The notes beneath the pieces are model-generated. The model was not told the origin of the DNA, searched no databases, and saw nothing but the letters and a program-made list of their open reading frames with translations. A DNA stretch of 64,000 nucleotides, from positions 1 to 64,000 of the forward strand of contig CAWKOH010000010.1 of NCBI GenBank assembly GCA_963851245.1. Reading direction: 5' to 3'. Of the stretch, positions 18,992 through 29,902 are shown piece by piece. Origin of the DNA: CAWKOH01 sp963851245 (lineage in GTDB: Bacteria > Actinomycetota > Acidimicrobiia > Acidimicrobiales > Palsa-688). Numbering within the stretch: position 1 is the first letter of the stretch; every line of letters starts with the position of its first letter. Made by a program: the position numbers and the translations under genes.

Positions 18992-21618
18992 CTATTGCAC
19001 CAATAGTTTCTGGTTCAGCATTTGGCCCTCACTCGATAACGCGACGAAGTACATGCCAGCAGAAAGTTCAGCAGTTGAGATTGTCGCATGATAGCTTCCC
19101 GCCGGTTTAAAGCCAGCGTCAAGGGTCCGAATCAGTTGGCCATTGGTGTTATAGAGTGCCATCGAATAATTGCGCCCTTTTTCAAAGTTGAAAGAGACCG
19201 TAGCCGAGGAGTTAGCATTGATCTCGCTCGGAATAGGAGGAGCAAGCGTGAAAGTAGGCCCGTCAGCAGCCGCAGCGACCCCACTTCCGGATCGTTGATA
19301 CACCCAGGTTCCACGCCCATAGGTTCCGGCGAGGAGATATTGATCGTTGCTACCTCTCACTTGCAGGGAAAGTACCTGCACAGGAGGAAGCCCAATGCCG
19401 ATCGGGTTCCATGTAACGCCATCGTCTGTCGAGGTCAGCACGTCATAGTCTGTTCCAAGGAAGAGTGTGCCATCCTTCGCGCGGGCAATGCAATTGATTG
19501 GAATCTGTGGCAGATTCGTCGCGGGCGTTGTCTCCGTTCTCAACTGAATCTTAACGAACGATAGATTTTGATTGATCGAAAGACCGCCCGAGACAATATA
19601 AATCTCGCTGCCGTCCGGCGTAGAAGTAATCCCGGTAATCGTACCAATATTCGGCATGTAGTTCGCCGCACCCCAATCGAGGCCCCTATCGGTGCTAAAA
19701 AAGACGGCAAGATTCGTTCCGGCTGCTATCTCCGTCGGCGTATTCGGCACGACATAAAGCACGAATGTTTCCCCAATGGCTTGATTGCTCATCTGGGTAA
19801 AACCATGCTGCGCGCCGTCCGTAGCAACGAAGACATGCTGCTTGCCGCCTTCGGCCACAGTATTTCCATCGGCGGAAACATCGAGGCCGGCATAGAATGC
19901 CGTGCCTTCCTGCTCCAAAAACCGATTCACGCCAGTGCTGAGATTTCCATAGATCAAGTCCCACGAACCACTATCGGTTTGAATCCACGTCTGACCGCCA
20001 TCCGTGGACTTTGACAGCGTCGAACACCGGCCTCCGAATAGACCGTTTGTGGCGAACCACTCGGAATGCGCGTTATCCCGCCGTCCCCGCCGCGTGTTTG
20101 GGTCCACAATGATGCGCTCATAGTCGCTCGCTGGACCCCGTTATCCTGTGTGCCACCGATCATATAGCTAAAATCGGGTGGCGCATCAACCCCGATGAAC
20201 TGCAATGCGTCTATCCCACTCGAAAGGCGCGTATTCCACGACGTGCCGTTGTCGCTGGACACGCTTAAGCCGCCATCGGTGCATAAGTAAACCTTTCCAC
20301 CGTTAAAGATAGCGAAGTGAACATCCGCATGGGAATAATTTGAAGCGCCAGGATTCGCATCCCAATGCGCCCATTTTGTAAACGTCGCCCCACCATTCAC
20401 GGATGTGTAGGTATCGAGGCCTCCGACAATAATTTCGTTTGGATTCGCCGGGCTAACGGCAATCGCATTTGCATACCAACCCTGCGTACCGAGGAAATTT
20501 GCGTTCGATGAATAATATGCTCCGTCGCAGGCATTCACTTCGGTCCAATTCGTGCCGCCATCGGAAGATCGCCAAATACCGAGTGAAGCATTGTTGACAC
20601 TCCCGGAAAAGCTGGCATATAGCACATTCGGGCTGCTCGGGGCAATCGCTAAGACACAGTTTTCGCCATTCGGAGCGCCGCTCCAGGTTTGTTGGAACTG
20701 AGCACCCCCATTATTCGAAACGAAAATATCCCCCTCGTAAGTCGAAATATAGACATTCTGGGAATTGGTCGGATCGATGATGACTGAAATCGGAGTAAAG
20801 TCGCCGCCGGACTCGGTGGTGAATTGATACTCAATCCAGGATGTCCCGCCGTCCGTAGAAGCGATAAAGCCACCACCCGGTTGAGAGCCTTGCGTGGATC
20901 CGGTCGCATCAAAAATGAGATTCGAGTTCGAGGGACTGATCGCGATTTGCGAACAAGTGGGCCCGACCGTGGAGGCATCGGCAATCTGACGCCAATTCAT
21001 TCCACCATCGGCGGATTTCCAAATTCCCATGCCCGCCGTTCCGTCGCCCGTCGTATTCGTACGTTCCTTCGCGCCCGGATAAACTTCACCAGTGCCAGCA
21101 TAAATCACACTGTTATTGTTCGGGTCAACCGCAAGGGCGCCCATCAAAAGTGTTGAAAATTGTGCACCAAGGTTTGTCCAGTGAACCGGAGATGCAGTAA
21201 TGTCCGTCGTCTTCCAGACTCCGCCCTCGGCCGCGCCGATGTAGGCGACTTTTGGATTCGTGGGATCGAATGCGAGAGCCCGAAGTCTTCCGCACACGTA
21301 TGCCCCGGCACTCGGACTTATTTCTTGCCAAGTAGAAGAGGATGTAGTTTTGAACGCAAAGGGATTTTCAAGCGCCCGATACGCATCGAACGATTGGCGC
21401 TTTATTTCTGCAAAATCCTTGATGCCACCACTGGTTTCGCGATCGTAAAAATATTGCCGCCTCTGATTTTCGAGGCTACCCTCGCTCTCCTCGTTGTGTT
21501 TCGATTGAGCGAATACCGGATGATGGATTGCGATTAAAAGGGTCGCACAGACGGCTGCCCACAAAATACTACGAGTAGCCCGAACTGATCGTGTTAACGG
21601 ATTTACATGGTTATGCAT
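18992..21618 (-). CDS. Large T9SS-sorted BNR/sortilin-like repeat protein, frameshifted
   Basis: ATG 21618 is preceded by GAGGAG and opens a signal peptide ending in HPVFAQ. The body has many sortilin/BNR-type repeats with SxDGGxxW motifs, which fold as a large beta-propeller. The C-terminus is a T9SS sorting domain (about 80 residues, ending in LNQKLLVQ). The frame breaks once near 20010-20035, between QTVYSE and SKSTDGGQTW. The reconstructed length is about 870 residues. Proteins of this kind are exported and surface-anchored; no substrate or catalytic residue can be assigned. Confidence 0.8.
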
Positions 21619-21982
21619 AATACTCCTCAGGAACGAATGAAAGAATTTCCGAAATGTTTCGGAATACCGAAAGCAACGCCTACAAATATACGACATTTTT
21701 ACTGCCTGCGCTTGAATTCGGAATCGGAGCAAGAGTACACCGATCGTGAGTCCATATCTAATCACTCCCTGCAGAAATTTCCAGCATCGACTTCGGGCTG
21801 TTCCGAAATCGTTCGAATCGTCATGCGAAAGTCTCCCCAAACGGGGTTTGGACCCTGGGTACACCCAAAAAATACCCGCAATCATTATGCACTTTGGTGG
21901 ATTCCTCGGATTGTCGGACGAAATTCAGTCGCGGCCTTTGTTCTCGCTCTTGCGACACTAACTTACAGCTGACGAGCGTTAG
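21619..21982. other. Divergent intergenic region
   Basis: This lies between the divergent starts of the BNR protein gene and the lipoprotein gene at 21983. It must hold promoters in both directions, but I cannot place them with confidence. No gene or repeat is recognised. Confidence 0.4.
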
Positions 21983-22333
21983 GTGCACGTGACATTGCTC
22001 AAGCAGCTTGCCATCCTGATCTTAGTTTTTGCCGGTTGCCGAACCGTTACGCCGATTCGGAACCTGGATCCTGCGTCGGAACCCAATATCTCCAGGGTCA
22101 TGCTCAAAGATGGGAACGTCGTCACCTTCGACATCAATTTCGGATGGTATGACAAGCAGGCTGGAACCATCGAAGGCATGACGACCGACAGCCAACACGT
22201 TGAGTACCATCTTTCGGAGCTTAGCAAAGTTGAAACAGTGCGCGCGTATTCGATTCTTCCCGCTATTATTACTGGCGGAGTCGTGCTTGGCCTTGGGATT
22301 TACATTCTGTCTCGCCTCCTCACCCTATTGTAG
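21983..22333 (+). CDS. Small lipoprotein with C-terminal membrane segment
   Basis: An N-terminal signal peptide with lipobox LVFAGC is followed by a short domain of about 60 residues and a C-terminal hydrophobic helix (ILPAIITGGVVLGLGIYIL). The start is a GTG (21983 or 21989). No family is recognised; the layout suggests a small envelope protein anchored at both ends. Confidence 0.6.
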   Translation: MHVTLLKQLAILILVFAGCRTVTPIRNLDPASEPNISRVMLKDGNVVTFDINFGWYDKQAGTIEGMTTDSQHVEYHLSELSKVETVRAYSILPAIITGGVVLGLGIYILSRLLTLL

Positions 22334-22497
22334 AGGAATATTCGGTCTAATTTTCCCCCTCAACCCGTGCTCTCGCTTAGAATGATGCTCAAACAGGATT
22401 TGTTATGAGAGGCTTTGATCGGAGTTTCACTAACGCCGGTAAAAAGGTTCATCCTTTGTTATCAGGTGCGGCACTCCTCCTCTATTTTTTTCGGTCA

Positions 22498-23334
22498 ATG
22501 AATTTTCGTGGTGTTTATTTTCTAAGGCGACCCATCGTGCTCGGGATTATGGCGTTCGGGCTTGTGGCCGCTTATTCCGTGCACGAAGTCTTTGCCATAT
22601 CTGGTGGTATAAGCGGGGAATCCAGAATAGGCTGCGGAGCACCTGCAAACTTAGGATGTCATGGCACGCAATCCGTGAATACCGTCATTTCAATTTCGAC
22701 CGATTCACCACAATTGCTCCCAGGACAGACGTATGTATTCCGGCTTTCCGTTGCCAATCCAAGCGAACGTGGAGCCGGCTGCGATATTGCGGTAGATAGC
22801 GGGGCGTCGCTCACAACGGACGGTACTGGTTCGGGTTTGCATTTGCTTAGAGATTATCATAGCGGCCAATTCGAATTGACGCAATCCAGTCCTCGGGTTT
22901 TTACTGGCGATTCCGGTGTGTGGCTTTTTAAATACACAGCACCATCGAAACCTGGTGTGGCGCATATTTATGTTGCTGCGAATGCGGTAAATTTGGACGG
23001 CGTGAACGATTCTCAGGATCATTGGAACCTTGCGGTCGATACCATTCATATTGCGGCCGCAGCAGTGGATGCAGGACATTCCGTAATGGCTAGTGTTCGT
23101 CTGTTCCCAAATCCTTCCAGGACAGGAATCTGTACGCTTTCGACGCAGGGTCTGACCGGGGCGTCCGATGTATCGGTCAGAGACGCAACCGGGAGGATCC
23201 TCTACCACCGTCACTATCTTCTTGGCACAAATTCGCAGCTCGAACTTTCCGCTCTACCGAACGGAAGGTATTTCCTCTCGATACGGACGGCCCAGGGACA
23301 GACCTTCGAGAGAAGTATTTTGCTAATGCGGTAA
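22498..23334 (+). CDS. Secreted protein with choice-of-anchor-V-like domain and T9SS sorting signal
   Basis: ATG 22498 opens a signal-peptide-like N-terminus; an upstream ATG at 22405 is in frame but adds an unusual extension. A cysteine motif (RIGCG, then NLGCHG) followed by a beta-sandwich region resembles the choice-of-anchor V/Reeler-like domains common in Bacteroidota surface proteins. The last 75 or so residues are a T9SS type A sorting domain (VRLFPNPSRTG, then PNGRYFLSIRT). The function is unknown. Confidence 0.7.
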   Translation: MNFRGVYFLRRPIVLGIMAFGLVAAYSVHEVFAISGGISGESRIGCGAPANLGCHGTQSVNTVISISTDSPQLLPGQTYVFRLSVANPSERGAGCDIAVDSGASLTTDGTGSGLHLLRDYHSGQFELTQSSPRVFTGDSGVWLFKYTAPSKPGVAHIYVAANAVNLDGVNDSQDHWNLAVDTIHIAAAAVDAGHSVMASVRLFPNPSRTGICTLSTQGLTGASDVSVRDATGRILYHRHYLLGTNSQLELSALPNGRYFLSIRTAQGQTFERSILLMR

Positions 23335-23442
23335 AGAAAAGAGCTCGGCCGGCCGTTTTCCACGGGGTGAACGGCGCCACGGCCGGAAGCCGGGATCGGA
23401 TGCCGGAATATTGTGGATCCTGCCTCCGTTCTCCCATCACCA

Positions 23443-24165
23443 ATGAAGAAGCTTTTTCTGCTGCTCGCCGTTGCGCACTGGGCGATTCCAGAAGCGCTGC
23501 ATGCACAAGAACAGACTGTGGGCCTTCGAGGGGGACTCAATATCTCGAGCCAGTTCTGGAGAACTCAAAATTTCAATAATTATGGACGGAGCATCTCGGG
23601 CCGCACGCTTTTCCTTTTCGGCGCAGAATACGATCATTGGTTCAGTCCTTCCGTCGCAGCGACCATTCAATTCCTCTATGATCGCAAAGGAGCGTACGAT
23701 AACGTGAGCGACAATCCAGATGTGTCACCTATCAATTTTGACGATGTCATTCCCACATCCGTGGCACCCAGGGAAGAAGCGGACTGGACCACCACCTACT
23801 TCGAAATCCCCCTTTTTCTAAAATGGAGGTTCCCAAGAGGTATGGCACGACCGTACTTTTTTGGCGGCCCTTCGATTGGATTGTTACTCTCGAATGTCGA
23901 GCATGTTCGGCAGCTGGACCCATCTGTCGTCCCCACTGATACAACAATAACCATCACGCACTACACTGCTCCTGTCGACCTTTCACTCGTTCTCGGTGCC
24001 GGTATTTCTCTTATGCTGCCGGAGGGCAGCGAGCTCTTTATCGATGGCGCACTTGCCTTCGGCGCTGTCAATGTGGATGATTACCCCGGGGACAGTAAGT
24101 CTGATGTTTCCATCTATTGGCGCGATGTTCGTCTCAGTGCTGGAATAATGTTGCCTATCCATTAG
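23443..24165 (+). CDS. PorT-like outer-membrane beta-barrel protein
   Basis: ATG 23443 opens a signal peptide (MKKLFLLLAVAHW, ending near HAQ). The mature part begins with GLRGGLNISS, typical of the eight-strand OMP_b-brl_2/PorT family, and has alternating beta strands throughout. Relatives include PorT, a T9SS assembly factor, but most members have unknown roles. The 3' end overlaps the convergent channel gene by 11 bases. Confidence 0.75.
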   Translation: MKKLFLLLAVAHWAIPEALHAQEQTVGLRGGLNISSQFWRTQNFNNYGRSISGRTLFLFGAEYDHWFSPSVAATIQFLYDRKGAYDNVSDNPDVSPINFDDVIPTSVAPREEADWTTTYFEIPLFLKWRFPRGMARPYFFGGPSIGLLLSNVEHVRQLDPSVVPTDTTITITHYTAPVDLSLVLGAGISLMLPEGSELFIDGALAFGAVNVDDYPGDSKSDVSIYWRDVRLSAGIMLPIH

Positions 24166-24952
24166 GTTTGAGCTTCGCGATTTCCTCCCGCAACGCCGCG
24201 ACCTCCGCGAGCACTTTTTGGACTGACTGATCGCTGGCAACAGCGGCTTTGGGATCGGCGGCGTCGCGATCGATAAAGAATGTCGCCAGTGAGGCTGCAA
24301 TATATCCCAAAATTGCAACAGCATACAGCGAAATAATAACAGTCAAAATTTTTCCTCCTACGGTAACGGGCCAGTACTCCGAACCGATCGTGGTGATCAT
24401 CATGATAGTCCAGTAGAGCGCCGAACCATAACTGTGGATCCCGCCCGCGACCCGCACGCTGTGCTCGAAACCGTATATGCCGGCGGCTCCGGCAAAGGTT
24501 ACGATAAGGGTGAGAAGCGAGATATAGCCAAACCCGCGGCGACCTAAGGTATCGCCGAGTGCATTCATTCCTCGGCTCATCGTACCGACGATTTGGACGA
24601 TATTGAAGCCACCGGTTGCCGCCAGGATGCGAAGAATCCCAACGAACTGGAATATTCGCAACGCCGGAATGAGCAGCGCAAGACTGGTCAGCCAATTCCG
24701 CTTTAGAAATCGCTTCTTTTTCGGAGCGATAAAAAAGCGGACCAAAAAGTCGAGTATAAAGATAACCCAGATTATGCCGGAGAGTGTCTTGAGCAAGGGA
24801 GAAAGACCATTGACGAACTGAAGGACGATCAGCACTATCCACGCAAACCCTAAAACAATCATCGGTCCTCGCAACATCTTTTCAACGCGTTCGAGCAATG
24901 TCTCGCGAGTATTGTCGAGCTCTTGCTTCTGTTCCGGGCTTAGTTTCGGCAT
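24155..24952 (-). CDS. Voltage-gated-type ion channel (potassium channel family)
   Basis: The layout is that of a six-helix VIC-family channel: hydrophobic S1-S4-like segments, an S4-like stretch with few arginines (PALRIFQFVGILRIL), a pore region SALYWTIMMITTIGSEYWP, a final helix, and a C-terminal coiled coil (VLAEVAALREEIAKL) that probably tetramerises. The selectivity filter TTIGSEY departs from the usual TxGYGD, so selectivity is uncertain. I chose ATG 24952 because a terminator at 24990-25016 lies inside the longer frame. Confidence 0.8.
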   Translation of the reverse strand: MPKLSPEQKQELDNTRETLLERVEKMLRGPMIVLGFAWIVLIVLQFVNGLSPLLKTLSGIIWVIFILDFLVRFFIAPKKKRFLKRNWLTSLALLIPALRIFQFVGILRILAATGGFNIVQIVGTMSRGMNALGDTLGRRGFGYISLLTLIVTFAGAAGIYGFEHSVRVAGGIHSYGSALYWTIMMITTIGSEYWPVTVGGKILTVIISLYAVAILGYIAASLATFFIDRDAADPKAAVASDQSVQKVLAEVAALREEIAKLKPNG

Positions 24953-24989
24953 TAGCAAGCGGTTGCCACAAGGCAAGTGCCGCACGTAA

Positions 24990-25016
24990 AAAAAGCGCGG
25001 TTTGTCCGCGCTTTTT
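24990..25016 (-). terminator. Rho-independent terminator
   Basis: A perfect 11-bp stem, AAAAAGCGCGG with CCGCGCTTTTT, encloses a TTTGT loop. It follows the stop of the DinB-like gene on the minus strand and precedes the channel start, so it separates two transcription units. The A/T arms would let it work in both directions. Confidence 0.85.
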
Positions 25017-25065
25017 AACAAAAGTGATGTAATTTATCCCATTTAGGAGATTGCCGCTGCCTGCT

Positions 25066-25578
25066 TCAACGCCTGGGGGGGCGTGCATCGCGTCCGTACC
25101 AATTGTTGGGCGTGCTGATCTCCGCGCCGCACAGCTTCGCGTATAAGAAAAGCTGATGCCGGTACGCAGTGAGATATTTTGTGACGATAAGAAGAGCTTC
25201 GAAGAGGTTCGTCTCCTCATTGCTGAACGGATGATAGGTCATCCGGATGAGATCGGAATCGGTGATGGTATCAAAAACTTCGCGCAACAATTCTTTTTCT
25301 CGTTCTATTGCTTCGCGAAACTCCTGGAACGTCATCGCCTTGGATAGCTTCGATCCCTCGCGATAGCGATTTCGCGCTTCCTCGCGATCCTCCGCGCTAT
25401 GCACAAAATGAGTGGACATCGCCCCACCGATGAACGAGAGATACTGCATGAGGTCCAGTGTGGACCGCATATTCTCCCGCGGCCGCCAATCGGAGAGCGC
25501 CGGATCGAGTTTCGAGAAGAGGTGCTGGCAGATAGTGAGATCGAGCAAACAGCTGTTGAGAAGAGAGTCTTTAATCAT
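25066..25578 (-). CDS. DinB-like four-helix protein
   Basis: The 170-residue protein begins LLNSCLLDLTICQHLFSKLD and has the all-alpha pattern of the DinB/YfiT superfamily, which often binds a metal and may act as a thiol-dependent transferase. The histidine positions of the usual metal triad are only partly recognisable. It lies between the Hsp20 gene upstream and its own terminator downstream. Confidence 0.65.
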   Translation of the reverse strand: MIKDSLLNSCLLDLTICQHLFSKLDPALSDWRPRENMRSTLDLMQYLSFIGGAMSTHFVHSAEDREEARNRYREGSKLSKAMTFQEFREAIEREKELLREVFDTITDSDLIRMTYHPFSNEETNLFEALLIVTKYLTAYRHQLFLYAKLCGAEISTPNNWYGRDARPPRR

Positions 25579-25677
25579 GAGGAATTCGTGGTTGGAAAAT
25601 GGCGAATGGAATACACGGATAGAGAAAATGTCATTCCCGCCTACACGGAAATGACACTTTCAAAAAAATTCGAGAGA

Positions 25678-26139
25678 TTAACTCTTGATGGAAATTTCTC
25701 TCTCTTTCGGCTTCTCCGGCTCGCGTTTTGGAATTCGTATTTCCAGCACGCCGTCGGCAAACGAAGCTTCGACGGCATCCTCGTTCAGGTTATTCGGCAA
25801 CGGGAACTGTCGGACGAACTCCCCGTGCGAGCGCTCGATGCGGTGAAAGCTTTCGGTCCTGGATTCCTCCGTCCGTTTCTTCTCGCCGCGAAGTGTGAGT
25901 GTGCCTTCGGAAAGCGTGATCTTCACGTCTTCCGCATTCATGCCCGGCATCTCGGCTCGGACGAACACGCTCTCTTTCGTCTCCGAAATATCGACACGCG
26001 GCGAAAACGTGCCAAGTTCTACGTGGATGCCATTCTGAAGTCCGCTTGTGACGGCACAACCGACATCGTTATAAAGTCGTCGCAATTTTCGCGAGGCTTC
26101 TTCAAAATCGCGTCGCGGTTCCCAACGATAAACTGTCAT
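25678..26139 (-). CDS. Hsp20/alpha-crystallin small heat-shock protein
   Basis: The alpha-crystallin domain spans residues 45-150: PRVDISETKESVFVRAEMPG, the LRGEKK segment, and the conserved ADGVLEIRIPK near the end. Such proteins bind unfolding polypeptides without ATP. The length of 153 is normal. It lies upstream of the DinB-like gene in the same orientation, about 100 bp away. Confidence 0.93.
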   Translation of the reverse strand: MTVYRWEPRRDFEEASRKLRRLYNDVGCAVTSGLQNGIHVELGTFSPRVDISETKESVFVRAEMPGMNAEDVKITLSEGTLTLRGEKKRTEESRTESFHRIERSHGEFVRQFPLPNNLNEDAVEASFADGVLEIRIPKREPEKPKEREISIKS

Positions 26140-26342
26140 CTGGTTTCTCCTGAAAAATAGTTTAAAAAAGAAATTCTACCCAACCAATCCGAAGGTTCAT
26201 GCCAAGCAATAAAATTGGCGAAAATACGCTGAATTCGGAGCATTGATGAAAGCACACTATGTCAGAATGGCAGGCGAGTGGAGCGCTCGGTTCTCAATCC
26301 AGCCAGATTCGGCAATTTTTCTCGCCCGTGGAAGGCGAGTCC

Positions 26343-26924
26343 TCAGCGCACCGAATCCCGTAGTAAGTGCGAACCAGTCTTGTACACGGTGTAATGATGC
26401 GGAGGATTCAGCACTCCGACGATCGGTCCTATCAGTTCGCCGAGTGCCGCACACACGAGTACTAGATCGAGCGATTCCTTTGGCGTTAGGGGTGCAGCGT
26501 CCGAGGACGAATTATCACCATTATCGTTGTTTGAATTCCCAAGAGCAGAGACGCCTGCGAGCAATCCTGCAATAGGTCCCAACAATGCTCCTTGCCATAA
26601 CCCATCCAGAGGCCGGGCTTTACTAAGGGTCACGCTCGCGACATCGTTGAGCCCCGCCCCGGTCCAGACAGAATCATGTTCGAACCACTCGAGGGTGTCA
26701 TCGCGCACGGTTACGCGGTAGGCATCCGTGGTGCAAACGGAATCCTCAACAAGGGTAATGGTTGCTGGTTCGCGCGTCGTGCGATCCAAGAGGTTTTCGA
26801 GGAGCGTAGGATCGGATGTAAGGCGAGTGGTCGAGGTGGAGTCACAACCAGTGACAACAAGGGTCAGCATGAATAATCCGATTCCTTTCCCTGACCAGCG
26901 GATATTTGCTAATGGCCAATCCAT
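26343..26924 (-). CDS. Predicted lipoprotein of unknown function
   Basis: The signal peptide ends in a lipobox, LVVTGC, near residue 27. The mature protein has an N-terminal beta-rich part and a hydrophobic glycine-rich middle (LLGPIAGLLAGVSALG) that could insert into a membrane, interrupted by an Asn/Asp/Ser-rich stretch. No family is recognised. About 45 bp separate it from the end of polA. Confidence 0.6.
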   Translation of the reverse strand: MDWPLANIRWSGKGIGLFMLTLVVTGCDSTSTTRLTSDPTLLENLLDRTTREPATITLVEDSVCTTDAYRVTVRDDTLEWFEHDSVWTGAGLNDVASVTLSKARPLDGLWQGALLGPIAGLLAGVSALGNSNNDNGDNSSSDAAPLTPKESLDLVLVCAALGELIGPIVGVLNPPHHYTVYKTGSHLLRDSVR

Positions 26925-26969
26925 ACTTCCCCCTTTAGTTTTGTGGGCCTGATCATTTCAGGTCCCGAT

Positions 26970-29902
26970 TTAGTGAGCCTCGAACCACGTCGGCCCGATG
27001 CCGGCTTCCACCTCGATCGGCACGACCATCGGCATCGCGTTCGACATGAGCCGCTTAACGAGTTCCATCATCGCTTCCGCTTCACCGGGTACGACATCGA
27101 AAACGAGTTCGTCATGCACCTGCATCATCATGATGGATTGTAGCTTCTGGCGCTCCATCTCCCCGTGAATATTGATCATTGCAAGCTTCATCATATCCGC
27201 AGCCGTACCCTGGATGGGTGCGTTGATGGCCGCGCGCTCATCGGCGCTTCGGACAGCCTGGTTCGCCACCGCGATGTTGCGCATGTAGCGGCGGCGTCCT
27301 AAAAGTGTTTCGACGTAACCATTCTTGCGCGCGAAGATGACAGTATCGTCCATATATTTTCGGATGCTTGGAAACGCAGCGAAATATTTCTGGATGATTT
27401 CGCTCGCTTCTTTCTGCGGGATGCCGATATTCCGAGCAAGCCCGAATGCGCCGATGCCATACATGATGCCATAGTTCACACCTTTCGCTTTGCCTCGCAT
27501 TTCACGCGTGACTTCTTCGAGGGGGACGCCATAAACTCCGGCGGCCGTACGGGTATGGATATCCACCCCGTTTGCAAAGGCCTCAACCAGCCCTTCGTCG
27601 CGCGTGACATGAGCCATGATGCGAAGCTCGATCTGCGAATAATCGGCAGAAAGGATCTTTCCATTTGGGAACCGGGATACAAAGGCCTTTCGAATATCGC
27701 GGCCCATTTCTGTTTTGATGGGAATATTCTGTAGGTTCGGATCGGTCGAGGAAATGCGTCCGGTAGCAACAACGGCCTGATTATAGCTCGTGTGAACCAT
27801 TCCAGTCTTCGGGTTCACGAGCTTTGGCAACGCATCGACATACGTTCCTCGCAACTTCTGATATTGCCGGTATGCGAGCAGGCATTCTGCAATAGGATGC
27901 TCGTGCCGCAAATCTTCGAGCACGGCTGCATTCGTTGAAAGTCCAGTCTTCGTTTTGCGACCCGATTTCAGTCCGAGTTTAACGAAGAGGATTTCCTGCA
28001 ATTGCTTCGGCGAGTCGATATTGAATGGGCCGCCGGCGTGCTCGTAGATTTGGCGGCAGAGATTATCGGCTTCGCGCTCCATCTCCTTGCTTGCGGCGCC
28101 AAGACGTTCGGTATCGATCTTCACGCCGTGATATTCCATCTTCGTCAGCACTTCGACGAGCGGGAACTCCACGTCTTCGAGTAGCTTCCATATTTTTTCA
28201 TCCTCTTTAACCTTGGACTCGAGCGAATGCTTCAGCCGAAGCGTCACGTCGGCATCTTCAGCCCCATATTCGGCGAGCTTTGCAGTGGAAGCAATCGCCA
28301 TCGAGCGGCGAGCGTCGCCGCCCTTAAGCGTTCCCGACCACATCGGTAAGCGGCACAGGACGGTAATTCAAATGCTCCATCGAGAGCGTATCCATATCGT
28401 GCGAACCATCGAATCGATAGATGTAGGAAGCGATCATCGTGTCGAACATAAGTGGCTGAACATTCAGACCGTAATGCCGCAGAATGAGCGCATCGTATTT
28501 GATATTCTGCCCAATCTTATGGATCTTTGGATTTTCCAGACACGGGTCGCAGAATCTCCAGGACTTCGTTTAACTCGAGACCCATAGTCAGGGCATTTTC
28601 CAGAGGCCGCTTCTTTTGCGAACAGAGGTATTGGCATCGATGTCGGTACCAATATCGGGCAGGCGAATGGGGATATAAAATGGCCTCGAATGGCTTTATC
28701 GCAAAGCTGATGCCGATGATCTCCGCCGTGTTTGCATCGTGACCGGTCGTTTCGGTATCGATACAAATTTCCTTCGTTTTGGCAAGGACGTTCGCAAGTT
28801 CCCGGACCCCATCTATCGTGCGGATCATTACGTAGGCATGAGGCGTGGAATGAATATCGCCGATGCCATCGCTTTGGCCTTCCGTGAAATCGAATGATTC
28901 GAGTTCCTCTTCTTCCGTTCGTTCTTCGGGAGCTGTTTCCTCCGGCGCGAGGGCGAGTTCAAGCGCCTCGAAGGACTCCGATTTCAGCGCAGACTCTTTC
29001 TCTTTCAGGACACGGTTCGCCAGAGATTTAAATCCAAGGTCGAGCGTCAGGTTTTCGAGCGTATCGAAATCGGGAAGCACGCCATAAGCAAGATCCTCGA
29101 TTTTGATATCGAGTTTCACATTCGTATCGATCGTCGCAAGCTCATACGACAAGAACGCATTATTCTTTTCGTTCGTGAGCTTATCTTTGATGGCCTTTCT
29201 TATCAACCTGGTCGATGTGCTCGTAGAGTCCTTCGATCGATCCGAATTTCTGGATAAGCGGCGTGGCGGTTTTTTCGCCAATGCCACGAACGCCGGGAAT
29301 GTTATCGCTCGTGTCGCCGACAAGCGCAAGATAGTCGATGATCTGGTTTGGCGCGATGCCGTATTTGTGCTTCGACCGGCTTCGGTGTCGAATATTTCCA
29401 TCGCGCTGCCATCGCGGGAGGGACGCAGGAGCTTGATGTTATCAGTGACAAGCTGGCAGAAATCCTTATCCGGGGTGACGATGAGCGATTCGATCCCGTG
29501 TCTTCGGCCTCGTTCGCGAGCGTGCCTATAATGTCATCCGCTTCGAATCCCGGCATTTCGACAAGCGGAATACGAAAGGCGCGCACAAGTTCCTTGATCT
29601 TATCGAGTTGCGGGATAAGGTCCTCCGGCATGGCCTGGCGCGTGGCTTTGTAGGCCTCGAATTTCTCGTGCCGGAAGGTCGGCTCCGGCCTGTCGAAACA
29701 GACGGCGGCGTGCGTCGGCGTATGATGATCGAGGAACTGAAAGATCGAGGTCATGAAGCCATAGACCGCGCTCGTGTTCTCGCCGCGCGCGTTCGTCAGC
29801 GGTCGCGTGATAAATGCGAAATACGACCGGTACGCGAGCGCCATCGCATCGAATAAGCACGATGAGAGGTTTGCCGTTCTTGTCGTATTTGGGAAGTTTC
29901 AT
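26970..29902 (-). CDS. polA: DNA polymerase I, broken by several frameshifts
   Basis: The polymerase domain is intact and in one frame up to about 28343: TGRISSTDPNLQNIPI, the motif A segment SADYSQIELRIMAH, the O-helix region GVNYGIMYGIGAFGLA, and motif C MMQVHDELVF. Upstream the 5'-nuclease (FEADDIIGTLANEAED) and the exonuclease-like domain (CIDTETTG) occur in pieces over several frames, with breaks near 29855, 29500, 29400, 29200, 28650 and 28360. All parts are present and in order, so the gene is complete apart from indels. The start overlaps the SprT-like gene's stop by 4 bp. Confidence 0.85.
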
